DNA from: Paenibacillus sp. GM2
GTDB lineage: Bacteria; Bacillota; Bacilli; Paenibacillales; Paenibacillaceae
NCBI RefSeq assembly: GCF_900069005.2
Contig: NZ_LN831279.1
Span: 2,994,961-3,058,960 of the forward strand
Direction: 5' to 3'
DNA: 64,000 nucleotides
Every line of letters begins with the position of its first letter. Position 1 is the first letter of the stretch. Made by a program: the position numbers and the translations under genes. Below the pieces are notes generated by a model. That model had not been told where the DNA came from, searched no databases, and saw nothing but the letters and a program-made list of their open reading frames with translations. Shown piece after piece: positions 33,160 through 41,292 of the stretch.

Positions 33160-33446
33160 TAGGCGCTCGCCTCCTTCACTTGAATAGTCTGTAAGAGCAG
33201 TGTGTCTGATGCGATAGGAATATACACCTCATTGGTGCTGATCGCCGAATCGTTATGATCAACAAGAACGATTTTAGTGACCAATGAGATCAGTGCTGCC
33301 GGAATGAGATATTGCATTCCGACCTTCGTATCGTTTATTTCCTTCACGAGGAAATCCGTAATTACCAACGAATCGTTTAATACGACCTTGGCAATTTTAT
33401 TCTCGGTGTATTCGGCAATCTCCATTAAAAAAGCTTGCTCTATCAT
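33159..33446 (-). CDS. Small baseplate-fibre linker candidate, module II
   Basis: A 95-residue protein (MIEQAFLMEIAEYTENKIAK, then YLIPAALISLVTKIVLVDHN and STNEVYIPIASDTLLLQTI). Genes of this size and look follow YmfQ genes in PBSX-type tails; the role is unknown. It overlaps YmfQ at the start (ATGA) and meets the fibre gene at its end. Module I has no equivalent. Confidence 0.7.
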   Translation of the reverse strand: MIEQAFLMEIAEYTENKIAKVVLNDSLVITDFLVKEINDTKVGMQYLIPAALISLVTKIVLVDHNDSAISTNEVYIPIASDTLLLQTIQVKEASA

Positions 33447-34027
33447 TTCACCACCACCTTTGGATCAAAACTGGCAAATGGCATCTCGCCAAGTGCCCAT
33501 GCTCCATCCAATCTATAATTCCATGTAATTTTCTGTGTAGAAATACGCTCTTCCAGAAAAATATCATCGCCTAACGAGGTCTTCTGCTGATAAACCAGAT
33601 TAACTGGTTTAATGACTCTCACAGTGCGCTCTACTTCCTTGAAAATATTTGCATTATCAATGCTAGCCGTTACCGTCAGTAAATAGTTCTGCGGATCAAT
33701 ACTGACAATAGAAAGCCCCGCCCCCACCAAAAAATCCAGCCTCTGCTGCAAATACCTTACGGTAAATGGCGGTTTGGTGGAGTAGCGGTTGATCAGCCGC
33801 TTGCGGCGGAAGTCCAGAGTTTCGGCTTTGGGGTCGGCCTGAATGCCAAGCATTTTCTCACGCCGCTTGATCGCCTGCTCTGAGGCGGTCAGTACAAACT
33901 GATCCTGCAGCAGCCGTTCCATTGCCTGCTCAACGGTCAGCAGTTCCTGAGTCTCCGTCTCCGTAAGCTCACGAAAATCAAGAATATCATGGTAATATTC
34001 CGGCAAATATTCAAGCAGCCTATTCAT
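33443..34027 (-). CDS. YmfQ-family (DUF2313) baseplate protein, module II
   Basis: A 194-residue YmfQ-family protein. MNRLLEYLPEYYHDILDFRE opens it, then REKMLGIQADPKAETLDFRRKR-like sequence and RYLQQRLDFLVGAGLSI. It overlaps baseplate J by 8 bases. It is the counterpart of 20095-20688. Confidence 0.87.
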   Translation of the reverse strand: MNRLLEYLPEYYHDILDFRELTETETQELLTVEQAMERLLQDQFVLTASEQAIKRREKMLGIQADPKAETLDFRRKRLINRYSTKPPFTVRYLQQRLDFLVGAGLSIVSIDPQNYLLTVTASIDNANIFKEVERTVRVIKPVNLVYQQKTSLGDDIFLEERISTQKITWNYRLDGAWALGEMPFASFDPKVVVK

Positions 34028-35099
34028 CCAGCGTCACCTTCCCCAGCAGTGGAATCTGCTCCTCGGTGAGCTGAATATTTCCAGACTGGCCATTAAGCAG
34101 CGTGTGACTAACATCCACGACTCCGGCCACCGTCAAAATGCGAGCATCGATTTGCGCGACACGCACGGCGAGAGCTGACTCATGAGCCCAATTTTGCCGG
34201 AGCTGTCCAAAATAGGATTGAAGAGCCTCCTCCACATCAGTCTGGACCTGTCCAATCGTTGTATCATTCGCCAGTGTAAGCGTAGCTGTCACATCAATTG
34301 CGATGCCCTCCGCCCCGGCAACCGTTACCGTATGCCCGATGGGGGCAAGGCCAATCCCCTCTCCATGATTCGTCTCCGGGTCTAGAATGGTCTGCACCTC
34401 CTCAATCAGTTCCTGAGATGGAGAAGTATACTGCGACGAGATCATCGTCGCCCTTACCGTCCCGCCGCCATTCCAGACCGGGAATATCTTCACCCCGCCA
34501 ACACCGTCCATCGCACTGATCTTCTGCTTGTAATCAGCAACATTTCCACCAAAGGGCTGTTCATTAACCACCTCAAGATACCTCTGGCGCAACGCTTCAT
34601 CACTCTCTGCATCCTCCCCAGGAACGAGGACCTCCCCCAACTCAGCCCGGGCAAGACCGTCGATATACTCGATCGGCAGCAGCGTCCCGTATTCCTGATT
34701 TCCAGTAGTTCCCGCAGTCTCGCATTCGAGTACCCACTCCCCAGTCTTCATTTTGCTGATCGCTGTATAATCAAGGTCACGAATTGAGAAACGGCTGCCG
34801 GTCGGAACATCCATCGGGGCCTGCCCGGACGCAAAGAATAGCCCCTTCCGCCTTGCCTTGGTCGCCGGTTCCCGTTCGATTCCGAACTCCAGCGTCCGCC
34901 TCTCCAGATACTCTCCAGTAGCTGTATCCGCAAAAGACAAATTATGGTTCACATCCAGATCCATATACATCTGGGCCAGCTCAGCCGCCGCAGGAGCCAG
35001 CGCATCATAAATAATGCTCCCCTCCCGCTTATCGATTTGCTCCGGCACCCGTTCCAGCATCCGCCGCAAAATGGCCTCATACGTCTGATTCTCATACAT
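34020..35099 (-). CDS. Baseplate J/gp47-family protein, module II
   Basis: A 359-residue baseplate wedge protein. YEAILRRMLERVPEQIDKREGS and TATGEYLERRTLEFGIERE match the module I start, and GEDAESDEALRQRYLEVVNEQPFGGNVADYK the conserved middle. The ATG at 35099 is seven bases after GGAGGTG, better than the ATG two codons earlier. Confidence 0.92.
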   Translation of the reverse strand: MYENQTYEAILRRMLERVPEQIDKREGSIIYDALAPAAAELAQMYMDLDVNHNLSFADTATGEYLERRTLEFGIEREPATKARRKGLFFASGQAPMDVPTGSRFSIRDLDYTAISKMKTGEWVLECETAGTTGNQEYGTLLPIEYIDGLARAELGEVLVPGEDAESDEALRQRYLEVVNEQPFGGNVADYKQKISAMDGVGGVKIFPVWNGGGTVRATMISSQYTSPSQELIEEVQTILDPETNHGEGIGLAPIGHTVTVAGAEGIAIDVTATLTLANDTTIGQVQTDVEEALQSYFGQLRQNWAHESALAVRVAQIDARILTVAGVVDVSHTLLNGQSGNIQLTEEQIPLLGKVTLDE

Positions 35100-35490
35100 T
35101 TGCATTCACCTCCATCCGAAAATCACCATAAATCGAGTGGAGCAAAAAGGATGCCACCGCTTGATCGTCTTTGATATCTACCTGAAAATCCGCTATCCCG
35201 GATATCCGATCGTCCTGCAAAAGGGCTTCGGATACTCGCCTGTTTAGTTCGGATCTGACATAACCACTGCTCCTGCCAATCAAGCTATGACCTTCAAAAC
35301 CATAATCATTGCCGTAGATCAAATGAGCAAACCGCTCGGTCTGCAGAATTTTATAGGCGGCCTGCTTTACTGCATCAAGACCATCTGTCATTCCAGCCAT
35401 GCGGTTATTCTGGAAATCCAGCCTATAGGTACGGCTAGTCTCCTGAGTCTCCTCCAACTCAGGGGTCAAGCTGGCTCCAATCGGTATCAT
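35092..35490 (-). CDS. DUF2634 (XkdS-type) baseplate protein, module II
   Basis: A 132-residue protein of the DUF2634 family: TYRLDFQNNRMAGMTDGLDA, YKILQTERFAHLIYGNDYGF. The ATG at 35490 overlaps the DUF2577 stop (ATGA) and has GGGTGGTGAAGTC ahead of it. The counterpart is 21793-22248. Confidence 0.87.
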   Translation of the reverse strand: MIPIGASLTPELEETQETSRTYRLDFQNNRMAGMTDGLDAVKQAAYKILQTERFAHLIYGNDYGFEGHSLIGRSSGYVRSELNRRVSEALLQDDRISGIADFQVDIKDDQAVASFLLHSIYGDFRMEVNANV

Positions 35491-35828
35491 GACTTCACCA
35501 CCCGATCCCATACGACATATTTCTGCCCGCCTTGAACGCGCAGTAGAAGCACTGAGTCTCCTACTTGCAGACCTTTACGGATAACCACTTTCTCTAGCAA
35601 CGCCTCCTTTGTAGAGGCCTCACTTGTATCGTGTTTATGCTTCAGGTCAATCTCATATCTTTGCAGTCTTTCCGTCACAACCAAAAAATCCTCTTCGAGC
35701 GTGAAACGCTGATCGACGTTCACCTCAAGAGGATTTACTTTTACTACGGTCCCGAACAGGACCGCCACCGGATTACCGGCGCCCACGGCCTCACTGCCGA
35801 GCCTTCTTATTTTATCTCCAAGTGCCAT
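35487..35828 (-). CDS. DUF2577-like baseplate protein, module II
   Basis: A 113-residue protein: RRLGSEAVGAGNPVAVLFGT, then HKHDTSEAS and GLQVGDSVLLLRVQGGQKYVVWDRV, an OB-fold-type C-terminal block as in DUF2577 proteins. The ATG overlaps the XkdQ stop codon (TAATG). The counterpart is 22241-22618. Confidence 0.82.
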   Translation of the reverse strand: MALGDKIRRLGSEAVGAGNPVAVLFGTVVKVNPLEVNVDQRFTLEEDFLVVTERLQRYEIDLKHKHDTSEASTKEALLEKVVIRKGLQVGDSVLLLRVQGGQKYVVWDRVVKS

Positions 35829-36781
35829 TAAATCACCTTCAAATCCAAGCTAATCGTATAATCTTCCCCGCTGAAGCGATGCGAGCACTCGTCGACCAAA
35901 TAGAATTGATCGATGCCCAGATCAGCAATCCTCGCGTTAAGATAAGAACCGGCTCGGACAGACGGATTGCCAAGAGCCTCAAGCTTAAGCTTCTTCATCT
36001 CACGATTCTTTAGCTGATGCAGCTGCTCGATCAGCTTTTTGATCTGGGCTTCATTCATATTGTCATCGACCTTCTGAAAGTACTGCAGCCGCCCCCATTT
36101 GGCGATATTCGCGCTGTCCTCAGCGGCGTATACGTCGCGATGACCCGACTGCTTATTGTCCTGCACCAGCTTGAAGCGATTATACGTCTCATTATCAATA
36201 CTCTTCTCAAAAGAATAACCGTACATGGAGGCTTCGTCGCCAATTACCAGATTAAGCCTCATATCCTTGGCATCACGTACAGCCAGCGCCCCAAATTCAT
36301 CAAAAAAGTTATAGATATTCCCCGTATTAATAACGGTATGGTCGAAAGCTTTGCAAATAATATCGATCAGCTTCTGATTATCCTCAACCATCGAAGGAAT
36401 GCGGTACTTCGTATCGACGACATGCCCCCATTTCAGGCCCGTATCATCCGCAATACGCTTGACGATGGCTGCGGCAGTCATATTCTTGAACACATAGGTT
36501 TCATTTGTGGACAAATAGCGGATTTGGTCATAGCATTTGACCTTGATCTGTTCCTCTTGATCGCTCCCGATTGTAAACACATATCCATAAAAAATCGGCA
36601 TACCCTCCCACTTCGCCCTTACGATGTCGCCATTGTTAATCTTGATATTATCGGCAGCAATAAAGGAAAAATCAAAGCTGCCCGGCTTGCCGACCCGGGA
36701 GGTCTTCCAGGTTGCATCTGTGACCAGCTCGGATATATCCCATATAGACCCTTCCTTGTTATCCAGCAGCAGCTCCAGCAT
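35828..36781 (-). CDS. xkdQ: XkdQ-type tail hub protein, module II
   Basis: A 317-residue hub protein. MLELLLDNKEGSIWDISELV starts it; WEGMPIFYGYVFTIGSDQEE, YLSTNETYVFKNMTAAAIVKRIADDTGL and RAGSYLNARIADLGIDQFYLV are the conserved parts. The ATG at 36781 follows GAGGGGGGACAACCGG; the longer frame up to 36823 lacks a ribosome site. The counterpart of 22608-23588. Confidence 0.88.
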   Translation of the reverse strand: MLELLLDNKEGSIWDISELVTDATWKTSRVGKPGSFDFSFIAADNIKINNGDIVRAKWEGMPIFYGYVFTIGSDQEEQIKVKCYDQIRYLSTNETYVFKNMTAAAIVKRIADDTGLKWGHVVDTKYRIPSMVEDNQKLIDIICKAFDHTVINTGNIYNFFDEFGALAVRDAKDMRLNLVIGDEASMYGYSFEKSIDNETYNRFKLVQDNKQSGHRDVYAAEDSANIAKWGRLQYFQKVDDNMNEAQIKKLIEQLHQLKNREMKKLKLEALGNPSVRAGSYLNARIADLGIDQFYLVDECSHRFSGEDYTISLDLKVI

Positions 36782-36797
36782 CCGGTTGTCCCCCCTC

Positions 36798-37490
36798 TTA
36801 CGGTAGTTTAATGATCTTTCCAATCGGTAATCTCCTCAGCTCACTGTCCTTAATACCATTCAGCTTCTGAATCTGCTTGTACTTGGCTCCATCGCCAAGA
36901 AACTTCTTGGCCACCTTCCAAAGCGAATCCCCGGCTACCAATTTATAAGTCTTGGGCTGAACTCTCGTATCGGGACGGGGTTTTGATTCGTTACTGCTCT
37001 TATTAGCGGTTTTGACTCCCTCTTTGGTTTCTTCCACAATCTCCATCTTCGTTGCCGCGTAGAAACGGTATTCCTTAAACGAGATTTGATACTTGATATC
37101 GCCAACCGCCCCGCTGCTTTCCGACCAAGAGAACTTCTCGACACTGACATACATCGCAATATCTATTGATCCGCCAGTAAAGACCAGACGCATCGGCTGC
37201 TTGGAACGGGACCATTTCTGAATGTCCTCGACATAATGCTTCGGCTCGAATAACCTTTCTTTCGCAACACTCGCCCCCGGAAACCAGCTCACAGGAAAAA
37301 TCCCCTCAAACGACAGCTCGGCAAGCTTCACGTTCCTGAGCACGTTGATCTCGCCGAGCTTCGATATATCATAGGTTTTATGATTACCCGATTCGGAAAC
37401 CTCAATCTTGGCCGGCAGCACCGGAAATTCAATCGCTTCTTTCTCATTATTGTAAGAAAGAGTCATAGAGTATTTACTCATCTCAGCCAT
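36798..37490 (-). CDS. xkdP: LysM-domain tail protein (XkdP-type), module II
   Basis: A 230-residue tail-tip protein. The N-terminal domain has IEFPVLPAKIEVSESGNHKT and LSFEGIFPVSWFPG; the C-terminal LysM domain has YKLVAGDSLWKVAKKFLGDG and IKDSELRRLPIGKIIKLP. The start may be the ATG at 37490 or the one three codons on; both lie within the end of the tape measure gene. Confidence 0.9.
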   Translation of the reverse strand: MAEMSKYSMTLSYNNEKEAIEFPVLPAKIEVSESGNHKTYDISKLGEINVLRNVKLAELSFEGIFPVSWFPGASVAKERLFEPKHYVEDIQKWSRSKQPMRLVFTGGSIDIAMYVSVEKFSWSESSGAVGDIKYQISFKEYRFYAATKMEIVEETKEGVKTANKSSNESKPRPDTRVQPKTYKLVAGDSLWKVAKKFLGDGAKYKQIQKLNGIKDSELRRLPIGKIIKLP

Positions 37491-39576
37491 ACACCCCCGC
37501 GGCGGAAGCAGCGATTTCATCTTCCAGAGTTTGTTCTATCCGAGCTACGATCGTATCGATATCCGCACCATTGTTCACGGGGCCTGTCGTTACCTGGACA
37601 GTTGGAGTAAGGGATACAAAATTCTGAATCGATTTCATCTCAGCCAGCTCCCGCATCATTTTCAGATCTTCGCTGCTGATATCTACCGAATTCTCAATTT
37701 GTCCTACCTTATCGACTCTTCCGACATTCGGGATGGAGTTGGATCCTGAGTTTATAGAAGCAGCACCTGGGTTCTGAACACTAGCCGCATTGTAAGGATT
37801 AGCTGTGATATCCAAGCCTCCCGTCGGATTTTTGAACTTGTCGGTAAGGGAATCCTTAAATGAACCTAGCTTATCCATCGCCATTTTTGTGCCCGTGGAG
37901 CCAACATTAACCCCCTTCTGGTAAGCAGCTCCTACATTCATATACTTCATCTGCCCAAAATCAACTTGTGTCTTAACAGGCTCCTCAAAGGAGTCCATAA
38001 TACTTTTCACTTTATCACTTACTGCATGAATATTGTTCTCGTCAAATAATTCAGCCTGTTTAAATTTTGTCCCGAATATGCTATTCACACCATCAACCAG
38101 CCAATTGAAGCCTTTTAGAACTCCGTTGATCGCTGATAAAATCGTTGTCATAAAACCGCCAGCAAATCCCTCTACCCCCAGCAGCATATTATATAGATGC
38201 TCACCGAAGAACATGGCCAAATCATAGATTAACTTCTTGACGAAATAGACAGCTTCAAAAAATAAATTTACTGTAGATTCGGCAAATTGAAGAACCCCAT
38301 TTACTAGACCAACAAAAATATTGTATACAACTGCAGAAAATGCAAAGAAAACACCAACAATTACCCCTATCACTTCCTGTGTAGATACGCCAAAGTGAAT
38401 CATTGCAGCAACAAGCAGACCAACTAATGCAGCTACGAGCAAAATGGGCCAATTCACACTCATCCAAGCCACGGCCGCAGTCATGATCGGTGCTACCATC
38501 CCCCAGAGCTGCATAATTAACAATGGAATGATCGCCACTGCTAATGTAGTCAATATCTGCTCCATCACTGGCCAATTGTATTGTGCCACCTCTGCTAGCC
38601 AGATTGCACCGTCAATCAGCATATTGAGCAATCCCATAGCCACACTTATCCCTGTCTCTAACCCGCTGAAGAAGGAACTTGCTCCCGGACTATTCAACAG
38701 TTCACTCAATTTCTGGATAATGGGATCCAGGCCGCGGATTGCCGTGTTTTTAATGCTATTAAAATGGTCTCCGAATGTCTGCGGAAATTCAGAGAACTTG
38801 GCATTAATTTGATCGGATGCCGCAAACATTGCATTTTTGATAACGTCAGAGGATAGCGCACCGCTGGATGACAGATTAAGCAGTTCCTCTCTCGACTTTC
38901 CGGTATAATCCGCAACTGCCTGTGCCAGCATCGGGGCATACTCCATCAAGGAGCTGAAGTCACCGCCGCTGAAACTTCCAGCGGACATCATTTTCGTAAG
39001 GCTATCCATACCGGACTTCGAATCGCCTCCGCTCAAACGTATGGACTGTTGTGCCAATTCATGAAAAGCGACCATTTCGTCATTACTTTTGAAGGCATCC
39101 GGAGCCATTTGACCAAGCTGACTGATCTGCACCGCCGCATCCATATAATTTCCCCGTGAGCGCTGGGCTGAAGCAAATACTTTATCCTGCAATTGCTTGG
39201 TCGTCTGAAGATGATCATTGATTGCATCAAGACGAGCGAATGTATTTACATAAGCATCGCTGAAATCCATGGCGGATTTGAATTCCTTTGCTGTTGAAAA
39301 CAACTTAATTACATTGGCACCCATCTTTTGGGTTTTCCCATGCAACTTATCCTGAGCCACGGCAGCAGCTTCGATTCCCTTCTTGAGATCGTCTACTACA
39401 GTGTATTCAGCGTCCAAGATTGTTGGCTGTCCTTCAAATTTAGAGACAATGCTCTTACCCGGATCAATTATTGTAAATTCCGGTTCATAGGTTACAGGCA
39501 ATGGAAGAGTAGGCATGCGAGGCATAATCGACATAGAAGAATCGTAAAGAGCAAGTGCCTTTGACATCGTCGCCAA
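37483..39576 (-). CDS. Tail tape measure protein, module II
   Basis: A 697-residue tape measure protein. Residues ~60-300 form the family's N-terminal domain (SFSGGDFSSLMEYAPMLAQAVADYTGKSREELL), ~320-450 contain several hydrophobic segments (LATLAVAIIPLLIMQLWGMV, ILLVAALVGLLVAAMIHFG, VIVGVFFAFSAVVYNIF), and the C-terminus has SLTPTVQVTTGPVNNGADI. It is 160 residues longer than the module I protein, so the module II tail should be about a third longer. A terminator hairpin and an accessory gene lie between it and the chaperone gene. Confidence 0.9.
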   Translation of the reverse strand: MATMSKALALYDSSMSIMPRMPTLPLPVTYEPEFTIIDPGKSIVSKFEGQPTILDAEYTVVDDLKKGIEAAAVAQDKLHGKTQKMGANVIKLFSTAKEFKSAMDFSDAYVNTFARLDAINDHLQTTKQLQDKVFASAQRSRGNYMDAAVQISQLGQMAPDAFKSNDEMVAFHELAQQSIRLSGGDSKSGMDSLTKMMSAGSFSGGDFSSLMEYAPMLAQAVADYTGKSREELLNLSSSGALSSDVIKNAMFAASDQINAKFSEFPQTFGDHFNSIKNTAIRGLDPIIQKLSELLNSPGASSFFSGLETGISVAMGLLNMLIDGAIWLAEVAQYNWPVMEQILTTLAVAIIPLLIMQLWGMVAPIMTAAVAWMSVNWPILLVAALVGLLVAAMIHFGVSTQEVIGVIVGVFFAFSAVVYNIFVGLVNGVLQFAESTVNLFFEAVYFVKKLIYDLAMFFGEHLYNMLLGVEGFAGGFMTTILSAINGVLKGFNWLVDGVNSIFGTKFKQAELFDENNIHAVSDKVKSIMDSFEEPVKTQVDFGQMKYMNVGAAYQKGVNVGSTGTKMAMDKLGSFKDSLTDKFKNPTGGLDITANPYNAASVQNPGAASINSGSNSIPNVGRVDKVGQIENSVDISSEDLKMMRELAEMKSIQNFVSLTPTVQVTTGPVNNGADIDTIVARIEQTLEDEIAASAAGVYG

Positions 39577-39606
39577 TGGAAATCTACCTCCCTTCTAAAA
39601 AGTAAA

Positions 39607-39630
39607 AGCACCCTCCAAAAAGAGAGTGCT
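39607..39630 (-). terminator. Terminator inside module II, after the accessory gene
   Basis: AGCACTCTC / GAGGGTGCT type hairpin (one mismatch), followed on the minus strand by TTTTACTTTTT, 31 bases before the tape measure start. Confidence 0.7.
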
Positions 39631-39641
39631 TAGATCATTAA

Positions 39642-40157
39642 TTACAATATTTTTTCATTACCGCGTTGTTTTTCCTCGAGCTTTAACATATAAAAATTCA
39701 TTACTTCAGGACTTTTTGCAACAAGGTTATGCTTTTTCTTTAACTTTTTATTAAACCGCTTTGTTCTACCATACCAAGCATCAGGTACAACAAATTTAAT
39801 ATAACTAAAATGTTTATCGGAATTAAAATAGGAAATGGTAAAATATTTTGCTAGCCAGCTTTCCTTTTTTTTGACATTCTCCGTTTTCGTGCGAGCATAT
39901 GGCTTTAAGACTCCTTTACGTACTACCGTCTTGGAAACTTCCGTATCTATATACTGATGCTCAACTTTTGTATGAGTTTCCATTATAGCAATGTTCCCTA
40001 GTGGGATTTTAAATACATTATCTATTTTATACCTAAGTCCATACCAATTCCTTTCAGTAATGATGAAGTATTCATCATCAAAGCTCAATCTAAGTATGGC
40101 TTTAGAATTTTTCAATTGTAATCCGCCTATTAATAGGACGGTAGTCTTTGGGCTCAT
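39642..40157 (-). CDS. Accessory protein of unknown function inside module II
   Basis: A 171-residue basic protein (MSPKTTVLLIGGLQLKNSKA, RNWYGLRYKIDNVFKIPLGN, a Lys-rich middle). It is more AT-rich than its neighbours. The beta-strand pattern at the start hints at a PH-like fold, but I do not recognise the family. The ATG at 40157 follows GGAGGGAATCTA. It has its own TATAAT box upstream and a terminator downstream and interrupts the normal chaperone-tape measure order, so it is a moron-type insertion, a candidate for immunity or host benefit. Confidence 0.75.
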   Translation of the reverse strand: MSPKTTVLLIGGLQLKNSKAILRLSFDDEYFIITERNWYGLRYKIDNVFKIPLGNIAIMETHTKVEHQYIDTEVSKTVVRKGVLKPYARTKTENVKKKESWLAKYFTISYFNSDKHFSYIKFVVPDAWYGRTKRFNKKLKKKHNLVAKSPEVMNFYMLKLEEKQRGNEKIL

Positions 40158-40191
40158 TAGATTCCCTCCATAATCATGCATCTTTTTACCA

Positions 40192-40197
40192 ATTATA
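40192..40197 (-). promoter_or_regulatory. Promoter -10 box of the module II accessory gene
   Basis: TATAAT on the minus strand, 34 bases before the start codon of the accessory gene; a T-rich stretch lies at the -35 place but no good match. Confidence 0.5.
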
Positions 40198-40219
40198 CAT
40201 GATTACGAAGCTAAAAAAC

Positions 40220-40390
40220 CTACCTTTTCGTCGCCTGTTTCTCCGCCTGAATCCGCACCTGGATCATCGCGATCAGCGCGGCCTTCTTGCGCGGCTCTAG
40301 CTCGACGAAGTCCCAAGGCATAATGCGAAGCTTGTGGAGGGCGTAGTAGGCATAGTTCGCCTCACCGTCGCCCTCTTTAATTAGTTTTTT
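40220..40390 (-). CDS. -1 frameshift extension of the tail chaperone (gpT-like), module II
   Basis: An open frame of 54 codons joins the chaperone by a -1 slip at AAAAAAC (40384-40390), immediately before the zero-frame stop. It contains EGDGEANYAYYALHKLRIMP and LEPRKKAALIAMIQVRIQAE. The predicted fusion has 193 residues. The extension is unlike that of module I in sequence, though both start Lys-Leu-Ile. Confidence 0.82.
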   Translation of the reverse strand, partial: KKLIKEGDGEANYAYYALHKLRIMPWDFVELEPRKKAALIAMIQVRIQAEKQATKR

Positions 40391-40800
40391 ACTTCTTCAG
40401 CGAGCTCGTTCACATCTCTGTCAAAGCCGTTAACTTCCTGTACCTTCTGTAGAAGCGTCGCATATTCTCCAGGCAGCAGCATTTTGCGCAGCAGTTGATC
40501 AGAGCCAAGTACGCCATAGGATTTCTGCAGCTCGGCATCCTTCAAGTCCGGGAACACAACGCTGGCTACAACGAGCTTGGCCAAATATTCATCAGAGTTC
40601 GTATCCAGCGTAACGATACCTCTCTCCTTGATCTTGCGCTGTGACGATTTGCGGATCGCTTCGTTCTCTTCCTCGGTCATACTGCGCAGCTTCCATGGAA
40701 TCGGCTTGCCCGCTTCATCCATGAAACGGGGGGAAATGATCACTTCCTCGGAAATTTCCGACACTACATTTTGGGCAAAAAATAAACTTAATTGACTCAT
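40381..40800 (-). CDS. xkdN: Tail assembly chaperone, XkdN-type (gpG-like), module II
   Basis: A 139-residue XkdN-type protein: FMDEAGKPIPWKLRSMTEEE, ASVVFPDLKDAELQKSYGVL, and LLPGEYATLLQKVQEVNGFD. It ends on GTA AAA AAC TAA like the module I gene. GGAGGAGC precedes the ATG, and the gap to the tube gene is 11 bases. Confidence 0.88.
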   Translation of the reverse strand: MSQLSLFFAQNVVSEISEEVIISPRFMDEAGKPIPWKLRSMTEEENEAIRKSSQRKIKERGIVTLDTNSDEYLAKLVVASVVFPDLKDAELQKSYGVLGSDQLLRKMLLPGEYATLLQKVQEVNGFDRDVNELAEEVKN

Positions 40801-40811
40801 GCTGCTCCTCC

Positions 40812-41279
40812 TTAAATTCCTTGAATCGTATTAAACGAATCAAGAATGTCGTAGTCCTCGAATGTGAACGGCAGTTCTTCATCCAGCATGTCGTCGCTGG
40901 TCGCATCCAGCTTGGCCGCAATGACGCTGTCGAGATTGCAATTTTTCAAAATAACGGTCTGCTTGCCGGCCGAGCTGCCCGGTTGCTCATTTACAATCTG
41001 CAGATCAAACCAGAAGTCCTTGCCCGTACGGATATAATCGCGCATCAATTGGCGGAAGACGGAAGACACATAATAAATCGTTAATGTACCACTGCCCTTC
41101 CACCCCGCAGAACGCTGTGGGGTATTCGTCTTGCCGAGAACAGGTACGTCTACCTTATTCTTCTCGATGGTCGCTTCAATCGTCTTTGCATAAAACAGCT
41201 CTTCATTCCGCCCCTCGATAATGACGAACGCCTTCCCTTGCTTCCCGCTTACTGCATCCTGTTTATTAAAAAATGCCAT
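40812..41279 (-). CDS. Tail tube protein (phage tail tube / XkdM-like), module II
   Basis: A 155-residue tube protein: MAFFNKQDAVSGKQGKAFVI, VPVLGKTNTPQRSAGWKGSGTLTIYYVSSVFR and LPFTFEDYDILDSF. The KGSGTLT motif and the FTFEDYDIL end match contractile-tail tube proteins. It lies between sheath and chaperone as in module I, with low sequence similarity to 26562-26978. Confidence 0.88.
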   Translation of the reverse strand: MAFFNKQDAVSGKQGKAFVIIEGRNEELFYAKTIEATIEKNKVDVPVLGKTNTPQRSAGWKGSGTLTIYYVSSVFRQLMRDYIRTGKDFWFDLQIVNEQPGSSAGKQTVILKNCNLDSVIAAKLDATSDDMLDEELPFTFEDYDILDSFNTIQGI

Positions 41280-41292
41280 GGTTTGTCCCTCC

